This document shows, piece by piece, positions 53,965-64,000 of a DNA stretch of 64,000 bases. Every line of letters begins with the position of its first letter. Position 1 is the stretch's first letter. The position numbers and the translations under genes were made by a program. Source of the DNA: Saitoella complicata NRRL Y-17804. Its lineage: Eukaryota; Ascomycota; Saitoellomycetes; Saitoellales; Saitoellaceae. The stretch spans positions 284,058-348,057 of the forward strand of contig NW_017567013.1 in assembly GCF_001661265.1 (NCBI RefSeq), written 5' to 3'. The notes under the pieces are model-generated. The model searched no databases and was not told where the DNA came from. It saw only the letters and a program-made list of their open reading frames with translations.

Positions 53965-56014
53965 ATGAATTGGTGACACCAACCGCTCCTCGAGTCGCCT
54001 GTGCAATGCTAATTGTTGGTCTCACAGCCCATCACGGGAAACGTCCGAAGGTCGGCTCGACTACTTCCAAGGTCCTCCTCACCTCCCCTCGGACACAATC
54101 TCCATCGCCTCCCTCAACGACGACGGAGGACCTCGGCCTAGGGGGAGTACAGATGCACGAAACATGGATCCAGATAAAGCGAATAATCATACTGCACCGC
54201 GGGAGCGGGAGCGTTGGGCTACGTTTACGTCTGAAGCTGGTGCTGAGAATGTGAACGTGAACCCCGACATTCTGTCACCGAGGACGTCGATTGCGGAAAG
54301 TGCGGCGCCAATGATGGGGAATAAATCGAAACTCAAGGATTATGGGGGGAGGTTCATGCGTGCGGTTGGTCCGGGTGTGATGCTCTCCGTCGCATACATG
54401 GATCCCGGAAACTACTCCACCGATGTCGCAGCCGGTGCCGAATTCCGATTCAAACTCCTCTTCGTCATCATGCTTTCCAACGTTTTCGCTGTTGTTTTGC
54501 AGTCGCTCGCGGCAAAATTGGGAAGTGTGACGGGGATGGATTTGGCGAGGTGTTGTCGGGCGTATTTTCCGGTGTGGGTTTGTTGGGGGTTGTATGTTTT
54601 GAGTGAAGCGGCGATTATTGCGACGGATTTGGCGGAGGTTGTGGGTACTGCCATTGCGCTTAATATTCTGTTGAAGATTCCGTTGATTGTGGGTACGCTG
54701 CTAACTGTCTGCGACGTCCTCGTGGTGCTCTTCTTCTACCAACCAGAGGGCACTATGAAGGGTGTGCGAGCATTCGAGGCGTTCGTCGGTCTTCTCGTTC
54801 TGGCAGTCGTGGTTTGTTTCATCATCGAGCTTGTCAAGATCCCCGCAGTCAACCCTCGAGAAGTCCTCAAAGGGTACCTCCCTTCCGGTACGGTGTTCAA
54901 GGATGGTCTGTACGCATCGATTGGTATCTTGGGCGCTACGGTCATGCCGCATAGCTTGTTCCTCGGGAGTGGACTGGTGCAGAGTCGGTTGAGAGACTAC
55001 GACGTAAGGATGGGAAACTATGAAATGCCGGAAGAGATCAGGAGGCATATCAGCGAAGAGGATATCGGTCCGAAACCGAAGTACCTCCCGTTTCCCAGGA
55101 TTATCTGGAAGCTTTGGAGGAAGTGGATACTGAGTAGGGAGCCAGCGCCGACGGCAGAGCAGTTGGCGAATGATTTACCACAGTACAAGCCGACATATGA
55201 CGCCATCAACCACACCCTCCTGATCTCGGTCGTGGAGATCGGCGTGTCGCTCTTCACCTTTGCTTTGTTCGTCAACAGCGCCATCCTTATCGTCGCAGGT
55301 GCGACCCTTTCCGAAACGCCGCAAGCTAAGGACGCGGATCTTTTCTCGATTCACCAGTTGCTCAGTGAGCAGTTAGCACCAGCAGCAGGTACTCTCTTCG
55401 CATTAGCATTGTTGTGCAGTGGACAGAGCGCAGGAGTAGTCGCTACGATGGCAGGTCAAATGGTATCCGAAGGATTCTTGCGATGGAAGATTATACCGTG
55501 GTTGAGACGTCTCATCACGCGTGCAATTGCGATCACACCTGTCGTCGTTATCGCCGCTGCCGTGGGAAGGAAGGGATTGGGAGAGTTGCTCAATGCGTCG
55601 CAGGTGGTGTTGTCGGTGTTGTTGCCGTTTGTCTCGTTCCCGTTGATTTGGTTTACGAGTCAGAAGAAGTATATGCGGGTTCCGGTTCTGGCGAGACCTG
55701 TCCCGGCTCGGGCTAATTCCGGCGATGTGGTTGTCGACACAAGTAAACGCCCTGAAGTCGGTGCAGCAGTAAAGGACAACGACGAATCCACCATGAGCAT
55801 CGATGTTCTCAGCCCAGGCACCGGACCCTCCCACAGACGCACCGGCACCGTCACCACCATCAGCGACAACTGCTCCCCCGGGACTGAGATCGAGATTGAG
55901 TACATCGACATGTCCAACGGATGGACACTCACAATTGTTTCATGGGCCATTTGGGGCATCATTTCGGGTTTGAACGTTTATTTGATTGTTTTGCTGGGAC
56001 TTGGAAACGCTTAG
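53965..56014 (+). CDS. NRAMP-family divalent metal transporter (Smf1/2-like)
   Basis: Proton-coupled Mn/Fe carrier of the plasma membrane or endomembranes. Proposed exons 53965-53972 (only 8 nt, ATG AAT TG) and 54028-56014, 664 aa. Without the mini-exon the first ATG is 54164 (616 aa). The longer model is preferred because the 45 codons between 54028 and 54164 are open and read like a disordered N-tail (LDYFQGPPHLPSDTISIASL), and the 55-nt intron has good borders and a CTAAT branch site. Core motifs: DPGN in VAYMDPGNYSTDVAAG (helix 1) and MPH in LGATVMPHSLFLGSGL (helix 6), the metal-binding elements. About 11 helices. The cytosolic loop after helix 6 carries the family insertion PKPKYLPFPRIIWKLWRKWI. 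Confidence 0.9.
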
Positions 56015-56252
56015 GACCTGGTTTGATTAATAAGTTGCAGGTAGACAGGAAGGACGTTATACCATTGGTTTGGCTGTTTGGACTGGGCTTGGAAGCATAT
56101 CGGGCGTTTTGTTTTCTCAATACAATAGTTTAATGGATTTCCTTTCGATCACGTTATGGCTGTCTTTTCCCGTGGATCGCTTTCTGAGGGTACCGGTATA
56201 CTGGTATGAAGTGCTAAAAGTACAACAATGTCTGCTTCCCTCACTCCGACAG

Positions 56253-57218
56253 TCATAACTCGGGGTGCTGCAGAACGAATCTGTCTCCATGGTCCTCTGA
56301 AAGTCCATGCTCTCCGGTAACAACACTGTTCAACCAAGCCGCCAACCTCAAACCACCTTTTGCGACCTGTAGCTCCACAATATCCACGGAATTTCTGAAG
56401 TACTCCCCAGACAAATCCGTCGAGGTGTCGTTCAGCGCGCTATACACGTACGAGCAGTCATATTTGTTGGAGTCCGTTGCCCATTCAGTAGCACATCGGA
56501 CAGCTTGATCCGGGTCGACACAAGTCGTCCACTCCTCCTTTGGCGTCAATAGAGTGTTTGCTTTAATCCGGTCCACCAGCGATTGTGTCCAGAACGTTAT
56601 CGAGTCACTGTACTTTGAGCGGAGAAGATATTGAGGAATATCGTCGTCCCAGATACCGTGAAGGCTACGGTGCTTTCCCGCGAAGGTGACCTTGACTTCA
56701 TTCCCACCTCGGGCATGGCCCGAGGCATGGAGTGGTTGTGTGATATCACCGAGGAAGTGCACGAGGAACTTGAGGGCCTTATTTTGCTCGTCTTTGCCCA
56801 GACTCTCGTCACCGAGCCGTTGGGTGTAGTTTGCGATTGCGCTCACGATGCAACCATGACTCGAGGGGCAATCTCTATCCAAGTCCACTCCGCATGTGTT
56901 GGGTGGATCATCGAGAGTATCGATGTAGTGGTAAGCACCAGAATATCTTCCCTCGGCTGTATTACGGTACTCGTCCGCCCATGGTGCAGCAGCACCAATG
57001 GATCCGTCGTATCTGGAGTCAAGAAGGGAGAGAATGAACGTTTGAGTTCGAGGGAGGAGGAAGGATTGGGCGATCAGGCCGACTGTTGTGTGAGCTTTGC
57101 GAATGCCGTGTTAGTACATCCACGAAGAAGGACGGCCAATATTCGCACCTTCTGAGCCCCAAGCATGACATAGAGGGGTTGAGAGAGCAAGGAATGCTAA
57201 TGACAATGTGAACTTCAT
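56253..57218 (-). CDS. secreted S1/P1-type nuclease
   Basis: Zinc-dependent single-strand-specific nuclease/3'-nucleotidase, 303 aa. Exons (minus) 57149-57218 and 56253-57094. Signal peptide MKFTLSLAFLALSTPLCHA, after which the mature protein starts WG; in this family the N-terminal Trp itself ligates zinc. Further ligands are seen in EAHTTVG (His), APWADEYRNT (Asp), YSGAYHYIDT (His, Asp) and FLVHFLGDITQPLH (His, Asp, His), followed by GGNEVKV. Cysteines CGVDLDRDCPSSHGC may form disulfides. Likely extracellular, for nutrient (phosphate, nucleotide) scavenging. The intron splits the codon after WGSE. Confidence 0.93.
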
Positions 57219-57348
57219 TGGATCGATTGGTTTTATTACCAAGGGTTGCCGCGAGATGTTTGGCGGTTTCAGCGGTGTTGCTGTTCGTGAGACGTCCCCC
57301 GCCTCGGACCGAGATGCACAATGACACGACACACATACAACGTCGACA

Positions 57349-58095
57349 ATGGATAGAAAAGACGATGAACTGTTGAAGAGGTTTGAGAAGCTTAAGGGAA
57401 GGAAGCCTATGTCCCACAAGACCAATGCCCCGCTTGAGAAGGTGGAGGCCCTTCCTCCTCCAAACCTTGACTTCTTGAAGGAAGAGGACTTTGCGCTGGA
57501 AGAAGAGGAGGTGGATGAGATATTGGCGATGGCTGAGGATATGAACCAGTCGAGGGGTGGCGCAATACACAAGTCGGGCTTCGGCAAAGACAACGCTCGG
57601 TGGGAACCTGGACAAACCGTCCGATCCTCGCTGAAGGAAGATGACGATCCACATGTCGCGAACCTGTTATCGCAGACTAAAGACGCCGTCGTACTGAACA
57701 CGCAAGACGAAGAGGAGGATTCGGATCTCTCCCAGAGGTTAGTGAGACTGAAAAAGAACGCGCCATCATACGTGTCACCTCCAGCTACTGCGAAGATTGG
57801 AAACGCCCTTGGTCCGCCTCCATCACTACCTTTCGCTGACCCGGAAGACGAAATAGCAACGTGGTGTTGTAAGTATCTTACTTTGGTTGCTTTCTATCCT
57901 TGTTGACATCTTCGGTCAGCCGTCTGCATCGAAGACGCCGCCATTAGATGCCATGGCTGCGACGACGACCTATACTGCGAAGAGTGCTTCTTGGAGGGAC
58001 ATCGAGGACCTGGCGCAGGGTACCAAGAGAAGCGGCATAAATGGGACAAATATGTAAATCCGCTAAAGAAAGGAGGAAGGCGGAGGTCCAGTTAG
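57349..58095 (+). CDS. ANCHR/ZFYVE19-like zinc-finger protein (abscission checkpoint type)
   Basis: Exons 57349-57868 and 57920-58095, 231 aa. The spliced C-terminus gives a B-box-like zinc site: TWCSVCIEDAAIRCHGCDDD, LYCEECFLEGH, then a His in KRHKWDKY. N-terminal region starts DELLKRFEKLKGRKP, a helix found near the start of many homologues, with acidic linkers in the middle. The animal relative ANCHR delays abscission through Vps4; the function in filamentous fungi is not established. Divergent from the nuclease gene (130 bp between starts). The last protein-coding gene before the telomere that I can support. Confidence 0.83.
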
Positions 58096-58151
58096 GTGTA
58101 GGCAGTCGTGGGAACCGAATCTCGTGGATAGGCCCAAAAGAAAAAGGCAGA

Positions 58152-58224
58152 AGCCCAACGTGGGGGTCGAACCCACAACCTTGAGATTAAGAGTCTCACG
58201 CTCTACCGATTGAGCTAGCCAGGC
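58152..58224 (-). tRNA. tRNA-Lys (anticodon CTT), copy 4 (variant acceptor stem)
   Basis: Same 73-nt gene as copies 1-3 except one C-to-T change in the 3' acceptor strand (GTTGGGC instead of GTCGGGC), turning a G-C pair into G-U and giving three G-U pairs in a row. Anticodon, D and T arms are unchanged. A TTTTTC run follows on its strand. Flanks differ from the other copies. Confidence 0.95.
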
Positions 58225-58987
58225 AATGAACGATGTTGAACAACCGTCACAATGACCATGATTAAAGTACCAAATGCTGTCGTGTCTCCCTATAGCTACT
58301 TGCCTTGTGTGAAGTGCTGTTGGCGTACGATGCCAAGGATAGTCATGTACTTCTGAGTGTGGGCAACGGAAAACCAGTCAATCTATCAAGATGGTATGGG
58401 TTAGAGTGCTAAGTTCCATACAAATTTCGATATGGTATTTCCACAACTTGATTCCATACGGCCAACTCCCTGGAGCCTGCCTGGAATCGCCATACTACTT
58501 GAACTGTCAAGAGACTTCCAGGATATGATATGGATGTTAGGCTCGTATGCTTTGCATACCGGTATCTCCTCTGTATTCTCGTGGAAGATGTGTGAATTAG
58601 AGTAGAAGTCACCATTAAAATCGTTAGGAGCACCCTGGCTGGGTCTTGTCTGGAAATGGCACATCTACTCACTGTGGAGCCCTGTTGATGTGAGACAGGT
58701 CGGTTTTTTTCACAGAGATCAAAATGATGTATTTCATGGCAAATCGACAATATTTTGTGTAAGTGATGCATGTCATTCCTGGACAGAACTCGGTTTAATC
58801 CTCCAAGACGGCCCTACAAAAATGGAAATCACGAATTAAACTCAAGTGTTGTTAGCCACGTGCGTGATCCACAGCAAGATCATGTATGCATCTGGGATTA
58901 TTGCAGAAATCCCAGATGAGGTTGCAATTGAGGACGTGCACAATCTTGACACTATTATAGATTATACCCAAGAACAGTGTTCCTACA

Positions 58988-59060
58988 GTCGCAGAAATCA
59001 TGGACTACAAAATCCCGCTTAACCGTTGATCGTATCGTGGTTTCAGGACCCAAACCACGA
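58988..59060 (+). repeat. subtelomeric repeat, copy B
   Basis: Diverged copy of a repeat whose core runs TCATGGACTACAAAATCCCG, then CGTATCGTGG-TTTCAGGACCCAAACCA. It aligns by eye with 60479-60578 and 61405-61472 on the same strand. Confidence 0.7.
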
Positions 59061-60478
59061 CATGGTTCAGCATAATCCACAGTGTGATGCAGCCTTGCCC
59101 TGGAAAAATGGCAAGAAAATGCGATACCACTGGGCGAAAAGGCGAGAGATCAACAGGTAAAAATATTGAGTTATGAGTATCGTAATAGAGCTACAGTAGC
59201 AATAACTATGGTCCCATATTTCAGGATGGTTGAACAAACTCAGTGATGTACAGGCAATCTCATCCATACTTGACCTTGATCTTTGCTGCTGCTGAATATG
59301 GAGGCATGGAGACTTAGGATTTCCAGAAATTTGAAGAAAGTGGAGGTCCACTAATTCATATGAACACTTTTCTGCACATCCACAGCAAAGCTATGCCCTC
59401 TGTCAAAACTAAACGTGGATAAAAAAAGTGGGATTGATCCTTGATCTTTTGTCATGTATGCTTTCACGCATCCATTGCTTGATTTTATCAGGCATAATCC
59501 ATGATTCCCATGGGCTTGATTAATGGTTCTATCATGCAAAATTCTTGAAATTGACGTAAATTGCTACAAACTGGGGGCCAAGAGGCGAGAAGAATGAAGT
59601 GTATTATGAGTGTCCTAATGGCCATGGTAGCAGTATCTTAGGTCAATAGCTCAGCATGTTAACATGAGCTCACTCAAAGAGGAGTATAATCTATCATATC
59701 TGACTTTAATTTCGCGTGGTGACTTAGAAGATCTCCGAAATCTTTTTAAGTGGTGGGGGGGCACTGGTTTATATGACTAAACCAAATATGTACGTCATGA
59801 TGTCATATGATGTGATGTGTTGGTTATGTATACTTCATGCGTTATGATGTCATGTATGCTAATCATGTCCATGCATGATATCATAATCTGCGAGGTTTTT
59901 TTCCAGCCCGTAATCTAGGATGCTGTCAAGGAATATGATCCATGTTTCCGTTGTGGTTTTTAGCGTGTATTGTAGACATGTGCTAACTTCCATAATCCAT
60001 GTGTAATCCTTGTCTAATCCATGATACTGACATGGATTGTAATTCACAACATTCAATTGGGTTGTAATCCACGATTCTGTCTGGATCTTCTGCAAGGATG
60101 GTATTTCAGATTTTGACACGGACTACGCACTTGCCGAAGAGAAATTGTGCCTTGTCCATGATTTTTCACTTCGTAGGGATGTCATGAATTACGATCCCAA
60201 ATAAAAACAAGCATTGTCGCCAAAAAAGGAGGTCGGGGCGAATCACCTCAGAAAATTGCGCAAATAAACATGTACATGCCTTGAAACGTTGTGTGCTTGC
60301 TATACACAACTGTTTTTGTGTATTGACCCCAGAAAGGATCCCTGCTATGACATGGCGCAAGATAGTCCTCCCGGATTCACCGGCTCAGAGTCACTCAGGT
60401 GACATCATCAGGCCTGCAACTAAGATACAGCCAGGAATTTGGACATGTTCGTGTGTATAAAAGTACGTATGCCCTACG

Positions 60479-60578
60479 GTCGTGAGCATCATGCCTTACA
60501 AAATTCCGTTCAATCCATGATTTGAGATTGTGGATTAATCCGAGATCGTATTATGGATTCCTGCCACCCAAACCATGG
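60479..60578 (+). repeat. subtelomeric repeat, copy C
   Basis: Starts GTCGTGAGCATCATGCCTTA, continues CAAAATTCCG, and ends ATCGTATTATGGATTCCTG-CCACCCAAACCATGG. About 25 bp longer than copies A and B because of an inner AATCCATGATT segment. Confidence 0.65.
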
Positions 60579-61404
60579 AACCAGTTCGCATAAACCAAAA
60601 CATGATTTCGTATAAGCCACAATAACGTCCCGCTTAATCCAGATCTTCTCAGCCTTGCAATTCACGATTTCGTCGTCCATAACCCTTGATAAATATGTAT
60701 TATAACACATTTACTGATATTTGGTCCTGCTGGGTAGTTTCCAGCCCGCACCTGATCGTTAGCTGAGACTTTTTGGGAGGACTTTTCTGCCCCCCCCCCC
60801 CTGATATAGATATAGGCATGATCAACATACCTGATGTCATGTATGTGTCATGTAAGCACCATAATTGCTCCTCATTGACTGTCATGGTTTTGTCAATGGC
60901 TATGTTATGGCTGTGCAGAAAACTGTGCAGAAAACTGTAGATAAAACCTAGAAGATCCATCTCTTTCAAAAATACGGAAAACACCAAGTGCCTACTTCTA
61001 TCCATCAGCGGCAAAGGTTAAGGCCAGGTATGCATGAGATTTCTTGTATCAGTTTGCAATTGTGTTGACCTTTTAGGTTATGGAATCCTGATTATTGCTA
61101 CTGTAGCTCCAGTGAAATACAAATAATATGAATATGTTCTGGTAATCTTGCTCTTGGGATTTTTAGTCTAATATCAACACTGCTGTGCGCTTCCCCACCG
61201 CTCTCTGGCACTCTGAGGAGATGTTTTGTACGGCTTCGTGCATGAAGACTGAATGATTAAGCTCAGTCTGATCACGGATATTCCAGAATCACAACGGGGA
61301 TTACACCAAAGATGATCATGGACATGCTGAATCTCGTGGATTGGACCGAACCATATCATAGTTTGGCTCCCTGCTTTATCAAGCGATATTAACTGTACCG
61401 TGCG

Positions 61405-61472
61405 GTCGCGAGAGTCATGGATTACAAAATCCCGCCATGATCCTATCGTGGATTTCAGGGCCCAGACCAGAT
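61405..61472 (+). repeat. subtelomeric repeat, copy A
   Basis: Starts GTCGCGAGAGTCATGGATTA, continues CAAAATCCCG, and ends CTATCGTGGATTTCAGGGCC-CAGACCAGAT. Followed after 14 bp by the palindromic word AATCCATGATT. A partial fourth copy of the distal half may lie at about 62585-62612. Confidence 0.68.
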
Positions 61473-63747
61473 ATTTTTTTCCGCTTAATCCATGATTCCA
61501 TTGTGCATCGGGTTAGACAGGCATGTTGCGGACTTGATTGGGCAAAAGACCGGCGCGCTATTGAGCATTATCCACGCCGAAATAAGGGTAGATTTCATGC
61601 TTTCGACCGTGCATTGTCCTGCTTGATCCTCCCCAAAAGCGCATGTAATCCCTGATTCCGCTGTGGACGAAGCCGGAGCATGAAGGGCTTCGAGCAGGAC
61701 ATAAGGTTGTTTTATCATTGTCAGAAAGGCGAAATAACAACACTTGCAAGCGTTGATGTTCAAGCGGACGCTTGATTCTGGTTCATCCAAGAAGAGAATG
61801 GGAATAAAACTGGATGCGATTGGAGCTGCTTTTACATGAGCTGACGAGGGTTGGCCGGGAGATTGGAGATTGTAATACATGACGATAATCGGGATTGGAA
61901 ATCATAGCAGGAAGATGTATTGTAAGCCAGAACAACATTGAGCACTATCCATAACGCGGTTAGGATCACAATCCAAGATTGTGTTCGAAACGGAAATCCA
62001 CAAAAAACTTGTGGATTATAATCCAAGCGTGTGGATTTCGGGTTTAACTCACGATTGCATCATGGATCGTAATCCATGATTTTGTCACGATGGCATGCGC
62101 GGACACACTTGCACCCCCATCCGTGCAATCAGGACGAGTCAACCATCATCCGATGTTCAGGCAAGAGATGATGTCAAGACTTGAACCTATCGTAAATTTA
62201 GGAAGTCCTGCGAGCAGATGTGTCCCTGTTTACAGAATGTGCTTTTGGAAATCTTACAACTCAACACATGTCAGCTGCGCGGCAGAGTAACAAGACAGTC
62301 TACGACTTCACTGTACTAAGCTGTAGCTGGGTTTACCCAGGACATGATGCTGAGAGAGACAGCTTCAAATATTTTCAACAGGACTTTTTGGATTAGTCAC
62401 CCTACAAAGTGAGAAATCACGGTGTCTATAGAAACCAGAGAACCCACACCTCTTCGAGAATTTCCGAAAATCTTTAAGTCCCCAATGATATCCATGGGCA
62501 GCGAAGATCAAACAAGTAGATGTCTGAATGAGAGTCCCTGCACTATTTCACATTTTCTACCACTTTTTTCTGGATTATGCGGAATAACATCGTGGTTTGA
62601 GTCCCAAATCCATGATTCTCACGACTGTAGGGCAGGGCCCACTAACTCAAAGACCAAGGATTGGACGGGATCTCATCAAGGATCGAGCCTGATACTTTCA
62701 CGGATACGTGCTGACTCTGTCATGCGAAATAGTCGCACAATCCCTGACATAATCCGGTTCAATCACAAACAAGAATAATCAAAGATTAAACCAATTTTGA
62801 ATCCATGCTGTTAACGATCCTAGGAAAATAGAGACACCTTTTTGTGTGTATGACAATATGAATGGCTATGTTACAGAAGCCAAATAGCCCAGGCCGGACA
62901 GAACGTTCACGAGTAGCAGCAGCACATATCACTCTCATACCGTTTCTACTGCGGTAATAAATCAGTACACAATTATATCCTGTCCGTCGCGTACGCCTTC
63001 TGACCTGCGGTCCGTGAGAATTCAGCTGCAAGAACCTCTGAAGATTGTCCGAAAGTGCGTGTTATTTAGGTTTAAGCTGAATCTAAGAACAATCAAGGCT
63101 GTATCGATGTGCCTCAGGTTTTCAAGTCTCCAATCATGGTTGCGCTGCTTCTATCAATTCCCGCTTGAGGTTCAGAATCCATCCTTGCGATCGCGTTGCT
63201 GCTTCTGCAGTCGCTTTTTGACAGCCAAGGCCCGCCGCAACCCTGACGCGTCAAGTCCACCTTGTTCTTAACCAGAGCTTATGCTTATATCCTCCATATC
63301 AACATTACCGCCGTCGAACTGGTCAGATGCAATATGAAGCCGTACTTACTTGAAGCTTGAGTGCTAGCGCTTCAGGTTGAAGCTGTCGCATGACCGTGCG
63401 ACAACCTGCAACTTGAATCCAAGGAGACGTACAGGCGAAGGATTCGGTAACGAAGTAAAGCTGTTTTGCGAAGAATGCCTTGTTTCTTCCTGTTTTACCC
63501 ACCCATTGGATGCGGTGAATACGAGGAATACCTTGCTCAAACCGGGGTACAGGCCCGGGCCGCTTTGCCATACTCTCAGTTGCACTATAGTTTATGCATG
63601 CGCCCCTGCGCACGCCCTGTAATCCAAATCGCAAAGAAATGACCATTTCATCTACAATGGGGGTAGTCAATCCTCTACAAAAAATAATCACTTAAGTTAT
63701 AATCGCGCGGTTGCCATGGCTACTATGCATAAATGTAATGCGGTCAA

Positions 63748-63811
63748 GACGAGACGAGATACTGCAAGTACTTCGGGACGAGATCAGACGAGTTAGACGA
63801 GGTGTGACGAG
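63748..63811 (+). repeat. GACGAG cluster next to the telomere
   Basis: Six GACGAG hexamers in 64 bp (63748, 63753, 63777, 63787, 63796, 63806). The last four are spaced 10, 9 and 10 bp, about one helical turn. It lies 55 bp inside the telomeric array. Confidence 0.75.
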
Positions 63812-63866
63812 ATGACCGAATTACTTATTCGAATAGAGAGACGAATTTATTGAGTTAACCAGGAAA

Positions 63867-64000
63867 GGGTTAGGGTTAGGGTTAGGGTTAGGGTTAGGGT
63901 TAGGGTTAGGGTTAGGGTTAGGGTTAGGGTTAGGGTTAGGGTTAGGGTTAGGGTTAGGGTTAGGGTTAGGGTTAGGGTTAGGGTTAGGGTTAGGGTTAGG
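63867..64000 (+). repeat. telomere, (TTAGGG)n
   Basis: 134 bases of perfect TTAGGG repeats (about 22 units) running to the last base of the window, G-rich strand 5'->3' towards the end. This is the orientation of a right chromosome end, so the window reaches the physical end of the assembled chromosome. Confidence 0.99.

Larger units (their letters stand above)
59496..62617. repeat. dispersed palindrome AATC-N3-GATT, eight copies
   Basis: Exact matches at 59496, 60066, 60512, 61487, 61647, 61970, 62071 and 62607. The spacer is CAT in five, CAC, CCT and CAA in the others. Near matches also occur (for example AATCCATGATA near 60012). Half-sites are inverted, so each is a possible dimer-binding site or a scar of one repeat family. 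Confidence 0.75.
58225..63866. other. gene-free subtelomeric region
   Basis: 5.6 kb with no supportable gene. Open frames are short, lack family resemblance and have many stops. Composition looks clearly more AT-rich than the genic part. It contains recurring words (AATCCATGATT, TGATGTCATGTATG, TCATGGATTACAAAATCCCG and variants), an 18-bp inverted repeat (59188-59205 with 61092-61109), a tandem TGTGCAGAAAAC duplication near 60914, and a poly-C run near 60791. Best read as decayed repeats or transposon remnants. Confidence 0.8.

Noticed and set aside
60914-60950. Short tandem TGTGCAGAAAAC duplication as a possible CRISPR-like or satellite array
   Set aside because: Only two to three imperfect units without spacers; CRISPR arrays are not expected in a fungal nuclear genome.
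63323-63691. 122-codon minus-strand open frame near the telomere
   Set aside because: No motif recognised, no partner exons and location in repeat-like sequence. Not supported as a gene, though it could be a repeat-family fragment.

Overview
The window is a chromosome end of a filamentous ascomycete (Pezizomycotina-type) fungus. The last 134 bases are an uninterrupted TTAGGG array. Genes are compact and densely packed on both strands. Most carry one to four GT-AG introns, nearly all 50-60 nt. The gene content is fungal: ATP11, CFT1, ATG14, PAR32-like, Pal1, a Zn2Cys6 regulator and an S1/P1 nuclease. I cannot assign a genus from sequence alone.

Layout. 1-23.7 kb is housekeeping: the C-terminal half of eIF4A, a four-exon DUF962 gene, an aldo/keto reductase, BRR2, a scaffold gap inside poly-G, a 1-Cys peroxiredoxin, a CLIP-170-type CAP-Gly protein, SF3B1/HSH155, ERV46 and mitochondrial CPA2. 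24.1-24.5 kb holds two identical tRNA-Lys(CTT) genes in inverted orientation. 24.7-35.3 kb looks like a small nitrogen/amino-acid catabolic neighbourhood: DHDPS-family aldolase, Dal5-type MFS carrier, 5-oxoprolinase/hydantoinase, and a Zn2Cys6 regulator divergent from an FAD amine oxidase. 35.4-44.9 kb has ATP11 and CFT1 (divergent), two tandem PAR32/DUF3602 genes, a GFA-fold enzyme and ATG14. 44.99-47.95 kb is a decayed Tc1/mariner-like element with 20-bp terminal inverted repeats. It sits 77 bp upstream of the ATG14 start and carries an unrecognised second ORF facing the transposase. 48.2-58.2 kb has a lineage-specific gene, a Pal1 protein, a third tRNA-Lys, an LMBD1-like membrane protein, a broken mitochondrial ribosome recycling factor, an NRAMP carrier, an S1/P1 nuclease, an ANCHR-like zinc-finger protein and a fourth tRNA-Lys.

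From 58.2 kb to the telomere no gene can be supported. This 5.6 kb is subtelomeric: diverged copies of a ~70-100 bp repeat, eight exact copies of a short palindrome (AATC-N3-GATT), and a helically spaced GACGAG cluster just inside the telomere.

Themes. Three RNA-processing genes (BRR2, SF3B1, CFT1) lie in the same arm. The two very long spliceosomal genes have no introns, although most neighbours do. The items most worth follow-up are the two lesions in the mitochondrial RRF gene, the two-ORF transposon next to ATG14, the putative oxoproline/hydantoin cluster, and the palindromic subtelomeric motif family. All splice models were deduced by eye from splice signals, reading frame and recalled family conservation. 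No alignment or transcript data were available.
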